NCBI GenBank assembly: GCA_031178305.1
Contig: JAPSJG010000108.1
Coordinates: 1-9,989 of the forward strand
DNA from: Sinorhizobium sp.
Lineage (GTDB): Bacteria > Pseudomonadota > Alphaproteobacteria > Rhizobiales > Rhizobiaceae
Direction of reading: 5' to 3'
DNA length: 9,989 nucleotides
This document shows, piece after piece, positions 7,041 to 9,989 of the stretch. The translations under genes were made by a program, and so were the position numbers. Under the pieces are notes generated by a model. It ran no database searches. It was not told the DNA's origin and saw only the letters and a program-made list of their open reading frames with translations. The number at the start of each line of letters is the position of its first letter. Positions within the stretch are counted from its first letter, which is position 1.

Positions 7041-8339
7041 ATGACGGCAGGCGCGGCGACGAATAACCCCCATCGGCGGACATTCCTGTTCCTGCAGGGC
7101 CCTTCGTCGCCGATCTTTGCCAAGGTCGCCGCCCGGCTCGAAGCTCATGGCCATCGTTGCCTGCGCATCAATCTCAACCCCGGCGATCAGGTTTTCTGGC
7201 GGCGCGGCGGCGCGTACAACTACCGCGGTTCGTTTTCCGAGTGGTCCGGCTATGTGGGCGACTTTATTCGCCGCCATGGCATAAGCGATCTCGTCCTGCT
7301 CGGAGAGGAGCGCCCCTATCACAGAACGGCTATCGCCGCGGCGCAAAAACATGGGATTGCCGTTTTCGTCGTCGAGATGGGATATCTTCGGCCGGACTGG
7401 CTAACGCTCGAGCGCGGCGGCATGTCCTCCAACTCGCATTTCCCGGCCGACCCCGGCCAGATTCTCGAAGCGGCTGCAGCGCTGCCCGAGCCCGACTGGC
7501 GGCAGCGCTACTCGCAGACTTTCCTCGCCGAGGCAGCCTGTGACCTCCTTTACAATCTTCCGAACGTTTTCCTCTGGTTTCTCTTCCCCGGCTATCGCCG
7601 CCACGCGATCTTTCATCCGCTGGCCGAATACGCCGGTTGGTTGAAGCGGCTTGCCGGAGCCAGACGTCAGCAGCGTGCGGCGGAGGCGATCATCCGCTCG
7701 CTGGTTTCGGCGAACAGCCCCTATTTTATCTATCCCCTGCAGCTCGAGACCGACTATCAGTTGCGCGCCCACTCACCCTTCAGCAGCCAGAAGGAGGCGC
7801 TCGAAGACATCCTGATCTCCTTTGCCCAATGCGCCCCGAGCGCGGCAAAGCTCGTGATCAAGGTCCATCCTCTCGATAACAGCCTCATTCCCTGGCGCAG
7901 GATGATCGACAGGAAGGCGGCGATGCTGGGGATCAGCGAGCGTGTCGCCTATATCGACGGTGGCAATCTGGATGCCCTGATGGAGAGGAGCGCCGGCATG
8001 GTGACGGTTAATTCGACGGCCGGGCTGCACGCGCTGCGCCAGGGCAAACCAGTCAAGGTTCTCGGCCGCGCGATCTTCGACATTGTCGGGCTGACGGACC
8101 AACAGCCTCTCGATGCATTCTGGGCGGCACCGCAGCCGCCGGATCCCGCCCTGAGCGCCGCCATGTTTCGCCTGCTGGCGGCCTCGATCCAGGTCCGCGG
8201 CAATTTCTATTCCAATGCCGGCACCGACGCCGGCGCCGAGGCAATCGCCAAGCGGCTGCACGAGCATATGGTCAACCAGCCGGGGGCCTTCGTCGATCCG
8301 CCACCGCGGCAGAAGCCGGAGAAAAGAGCTCGAGGCTGA
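7041..8339 (+). CDS. rkpJ: RkpJ, KpsS/LipB-type capsule protein (probable beta-Kdo transferase)
   Basis: A 432-residue soluble protein of the Capsule_synth (KpsS/KpsC/LipB) family. Landmarks: FLFLQGPSSP near residues 15-24, the FYPLQ-like segment YPLQLETDYQLRAHSP, KVHPLD (H276) and TVNSTAGLHALRQGKPVKVLG (NST at 324-326, codons from 8010). In E. coli, KpsS puts the first beta-Kdo on the lipid acceptor of group-2 capsules and KpsC extends it, using CMP-Kdo at the cytoplasmic face. RkpJ aligns better with KpsS in length, as KpsC is much longer. Start: I prefer ATG 7041; a TTG at 7032 would add three residues. Neither has a strong Shine-Dalgarno; the AAGGAGG at 7005-7011 is too far. It lies 18 bp after rkpI, so it should be co-transcribed. 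The stop is 6 bp from the stop of the convergent kpsF gene. A proline/basic tail ends the protein. Confidence 0.9.
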   Translation: MTAGAATNNPHRRTFLFLQGPSSPIFAKVAARLEAHGHRCLRINLNPGDQVFWRRGGAYNYRGSFSEWSGYVGDFIRRHGISDLVLLGEERPYHRTAIAAAQKHGIAVFVVEMGYLRPDWLTLERGGMSSNSHFPADPGQILEAAAALPEPDWRQRYSQTFLAEAACDLLYNLPNVFLWFLFPGYRRHAIFHPLAEYAGWLKRLAGARRQQRAAEAIIRSLVSANSPYFIYPLQLETDYQLRAHSPFSSQKEALEDILISFAQCAPSAAKLVIKVHPLDNSLIPWRRMIDRKAAMLGISERVAYIDGGNLDALMERSAGMVTVNSTAGLHALRQGKPVKVLGRAIFDIVGLTDQQPLDAFWAAPQPPDPALSAAMFRLLAASIQVRGNFYSNAGTDAGAEAIAKRLHEHMVNQPGAFVDPPPRQKPEKRARG

Positions 8340-8345
8340 CCTGAC

Positions 8346-9356
8346 TCAGGCGACTCCGGCGCGCAGGAGATCGTGAATGTGGAGAATGCCGGCGGGAATC
8401 CCCGCCTCATCAACGAGGAAGAGCACGGTGACCTTGTGCTCCTGCATGAACTCCATGGCGGCGCTGGCGAGCACGTCTCCATGGACCACGCGCGGGTTGC
8501 GCGACATCACCTCCTCGACCGGCTGGACGAGCAGGTTGCCGGCCATGTGCCGGCGCAGGTCGCCATCGGTGATGACGCCGATCAGCACGCCGCTTTCGTC
8601 GACGATGCCGACGACGCCGAAGCCCTTTGCCGACATCTCGATGACCGCGTCGCTCATCGGGCGACCGACGGCGAGCAGCGGCACTTGCTCTGCCACATGC
8701 GCCAGTTCCTGAACCAGGCGCAATTGCGCTCCGAGCTTACCGCCCGGATGGAAGGTCTTGAAGTCTTCCGCGGAAAAACCGCGCCGTTCCAGAAGGGCGA
8801 TGGCCAATGCATCGCCGACGGCAAGCTGCAGCATGGCCGAGGTCGTTGGCGCCAGCCCGTGGGGACAGGCCTCCGGCACTTTCGGCAGCACCAACGCCAC
8901 GTCGGAATTGCGCGCGAGGATGCTGTCGCGGTTGGATGAGATCGAGACGATCGGCACCTTGAAGCGTTTCGCGTAGGTAAGCATGTTGGCGAGCTCCGCC
9001 GTCTCACCCGACCAGGAGAGCAGGATCAGGACGTCGTCAGAGATGATCATGCCGAGATCACCATGGCTCGCTTCCGTCGGATGAACGAAATAGGCCGAGG
9101 TACCAGTGGAGGCCATGGTCGCTGCGATCTTGCGACCGATATGACCGCTCTTGCCGACGCCGGAAACGACGACACGGCCGCGCCTATCGCCGATCAGTTC
9201 GACGGCATCGACCAGGCTCTGTGCGAAGACTTCATCGGTCGTCAGATGATCCGCAAGGGCCTTGATGCCATTGGTCGCTGTCGTAAGCGTCCTGCCGATC
9301 GAAGCGAGCACGGCACCGCTGGAATGCCCCTCCGCCTTCACATGTCTCAAACCCAT
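8346..9356 (-). CDS. kpsF: KpsF/KdsD-type D-arabinose 5-phosphate isomerase
   Basis: A 336-residue cytoplasmic enzyme that interconverts D-ribulose 5-phosphate and D-arabinose 5-phosphate, the precursor of Kdo. Domains: SIS domain (~residues 40-195) with GVGKSGHIG (K69), HPTEASHGDLG (H98), SWSGET (E121 just after), E162 and FHPGGKLG (H203). These positions sit ten residues beyond the catalytic K59, H88, E111, E152 and H193 I recall for E. coli KdsD. Two CBS domains follow (~220-272 and ~278-336; GVITDGDLRRHM, VEEVMSRNP). Full length. The ATG is preceded by GGGGA at a 6-nt spacing. In Sinorhizobium fredii a gene at this place beside rkpJ is called kpsF3. It is convergent with the rkp operon and so has its own promoter. 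It may be a capsule-specific paralogue of a housekeeping kdsD elsewhere (inference). Confidence 0.95.
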   Translation of the reverse strand: MGLRHVKAEGHSSGAVLASIGRTLTTATNGIKALADHLTTDEVFAQSLVDAVELIGDRRGRVVVSGVGKSGHIGRKIAATMASTGTSAYFVHPTEASHGDLGMIISDDVLILLSWSGETAELANMLTYAKRFKVPIVSISSNRDSILARNSDVALVLPKVPEACPHGLAPTTSAMLQLAVGDALAIALLERRGFSAEDFKTFHPGGKLGAQLRLVQELAHVAEQVPLLAVGRPMSDAVIEMSAKGFGVVGIVDESGVLIGVITDGDLRRHMAGNLLVQPVEEVMSRNPRVVHGDVLASAAMEFMQEHKVTVLFLVDEAGIPAGILHIHDLLRAGVA

Positions 9357-9362
9357 CTTTGA

Positions 9363-9396
9363 TCCCCGGCTTTAAGCAATAAAGGCCGCAAGCCGG
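9363..9396 (-). promoter_or_regulatory. kpsF leader: Shine-Dalgarno partly inside an inverted repeat
   Basis: On the - strand, CCGGCTT (9396-9390) can pair with AAGCCGG (9372-9366) across a 17-nt loop. The Shine-Dalgarno GGGGA (9367-9363) directly continues from the second arm, so two of its G residues would be in the stem. This could lower initiation of kpsF when folded; it may also be chance in GC-rich DNA. Confidence 0.35.
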
Positions 9397-9570
9397 CTCA
9401 ACGGCGGTGCGGCGAAAAAGTATTCGGAGGCAATAAGCGCTTTTTCTTGGCGAACCAAGCCTTCATGCCGCTGAATTGCGCTGCGCCGAAGTTATTTTCG
9501 AACAGTTGCGATCAGCCAGTGCGCTTTTCCACAGACGCCGGCGCGAGCGGGGGTATCCATAGCATTTGAA

Positions 9571-9588
9571 GGCGCGCCGCCGCGCGCC
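9571..9588 (-). terminator. GC-only hairpin downstream of the small hypothetical gene
   Basis: GGCGCGC (9571-9577) and GCGCGCC (9582-9588) form a perfect 7-bp stem with loop CGCC. Read on the - strand it lies ~90 nt after the stop of the 69-residue gene and is followed by TTCAAAT, only weakly U-rich. It could end that transcript, but a genuine U-tract is missing, so confidence is low. Confidence 0.25.
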
Positions 9589-9680
9589 GAGCACGGACGC
9601 GCGGAAGCAGCGACTTACATAAGTGCGGCCATAAATGCGGCTCACGGTCGTTTCAGGCGAGACGCTGCAGACTGAGCAAA

Positions 9681-9890
9681 TCATGCCGCCGCCACGCCAC
9701 CGTGCTCAGGCCGGGCACTCTGGCCGCCAAGCAGATGCCGAATGGCCGCCCGCGCCTCGTCGGCCGAGCGGAACCGCTGGGCATCGAGATCCCAGACGTG
9801 ATACTTCACCGCCAGAAACTTGACTTGGCCCTGATCGGGAACAACAACGCCGACGGGTACACCGTCATGTTCGATAACTTGCCTGTTCAT
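9681..9890 (-). CDS. Small hypothetical protein, 69 residues
   Basis: I do not recognise this protein. The chosen start (ATG at 9890-9888, MNRQVIEHDG) is preceded on the - strand by GGGGGAG with 9 nt spacing, a good Shine-Dalgarno; the frame extends upstream to the window edge, but the upstream residues (cysteine- and arginine-rich) look non-coding. The protein is soluble, with no signal peptide or membrane segment. It reads as a beta-rich first half (GVPVGVVVPDQGQVKFLAVKY) with an H-x-W motif (YHVWDLD), then a helix (SADEARAAIRHLLGG) and an Ala/Gly tail. The coding look (RFRSADEARAAIRHLL) is typical of rhizobial small proteins. It is in the same direction as kpsF but 324 bp upstream, so a shared transcript is possible but not shown. 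No link to the capsule can be argued from the sequence. Confidence 0.65.
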   Translation of the reverse strand: MNRQVIEHDGVPVGVVVPDQGQVKFLAVKYHVWDLDAQRFRSADEARAAIRHLLGGQSARPEHGGVAAA

Positions 9891-9989
9891 GCAATAACGC
9901 TCCCCCACGCTTGACGCGCGGATCTTCAATTTTCGGCAGAGGTGATTTCGGTGGGTCGAACGGTCACATTCGGCAGAGCGTGCCAATGA

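Larger units (their letters stand above)
9357..9680. other. Non-coding stretch upstream of kpsF
   Basis: No credible gene is seen here. It should hold the kpsF promoter on the - strand; a weak candidate is TTGGTT (-35) and TTATTG (-10) with a 16-nt gap around 9431-9458, which I do not trust. Other structure: a GC-only hairpin at 9571-9588, the dyad ACTTA-CA-TAAGT at 9613-9624, and TGCGGC repeated with a 12-nt period (9624-9629 and 9636-9641). No tRNA or known small RNA is recognised. Confidence 0.5.

Noticed and set aside
6348..7352. Antisense open frame across rkpI and the start of rkpJ
   Set aside because: It crosses two genuine genes, has no domain and no promoter or ribosome site of note.
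9446..9459. CTTGG-CGAA-CCAAG hairpin as an intrinsic terminator
   Set aside because: The T-run precedes the stem on the + strand and becomes an A-run after it on the - strand. The 5-bp stem is also too weak.
9463..9684. 73-codon - strand frame in the non-coding stretch
   Set aside because: Composition (many Arg, Cys, Ser) is unlike its neighbours, there is no ribosome site, and it overlaps the end of the better small gene.
9891..9986. N-terminal extension of the small hypothetical protein
   Set aside because: The upstream residues look non-coding, and the internal ATG has a good Shine-Dalgarno (GGGGGAG), so the shorter form was chosen.

Overview
The window is GC-rich, almost fully coding DNA from an alphaproteobacterium. 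Its gene content and order (the 3' part of rkpA, then rkpG, rkpH, rkpI and rkpJ on the + strand, then a convergent kpsF-type gene on the - strand) match the rkp-1 capsular polysaccharide (KPS, K-antigen) locus known from Sinorhizobium/Ensifer. The genus is a recognition from memory of that locus; I cannot fix the species. No tRNA, rRNA, IS element, CRISPR array or phage gene was seen.

Layout. 3-3050 is the C-terminal ~1015 residues of RkpA, a multidomain fatty-acid/polyketide synthase: the end of a C-methyltransferase, a structural pseudo-KR region, an enoylreductase, a ketoreductase and a terminal acyl carrier protein. There is no thioesterase. It overlaps by ATGA the gene for RkpG, a PLP enzyme of the alpha-oxoamine synthase family (BioF/SPT/KBL). 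39 bp later comes RkpH, a short-chain dehydrogenase with a strong look of 3-ketosphinganine reductase. After a 124-bp gap containing a hairpin comes RkpI (probable TTG start), a polytopic membrane protein with a lipoteichoic-acid-synthase-like sulfatase-fold domain. RkpJ, a KpsS/LipB-type Kdo transferase or capsule export family protein, follows closely. Seven bases beyond rkpJ ends the oppositely oriented kpsF, an arabinose-5-phosphate isomerase with SIS and two CBS domains. A ~320-bp non-coding stretch and a 69-residue hypothetical protein on the - strand close the window.

How they may work together. KpsF makes D-arabinose 5-phosphate for Kdo, and RkpJ would use CMP-Kdo to start or extend the glycan on a lipid acceptor. 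The first three genes look like a lipid-building line: RkpA assembles an acyl chain on its own ACP, RkpG could release it by decarboxylative condensation with an amino acid, and RkpH could reduce the resulting 3-keto-amine. This is the logic of sphingoid-base and fumonisin biosynthesis (PKS, oxoamine synthase, ketoreductase). I propose that the locus makes a sphingoid-like lipid anchor or acceptor for the capsule, possibly modified by RkpI. That synthesis is inference. The domain assignments are well supported by motifs.
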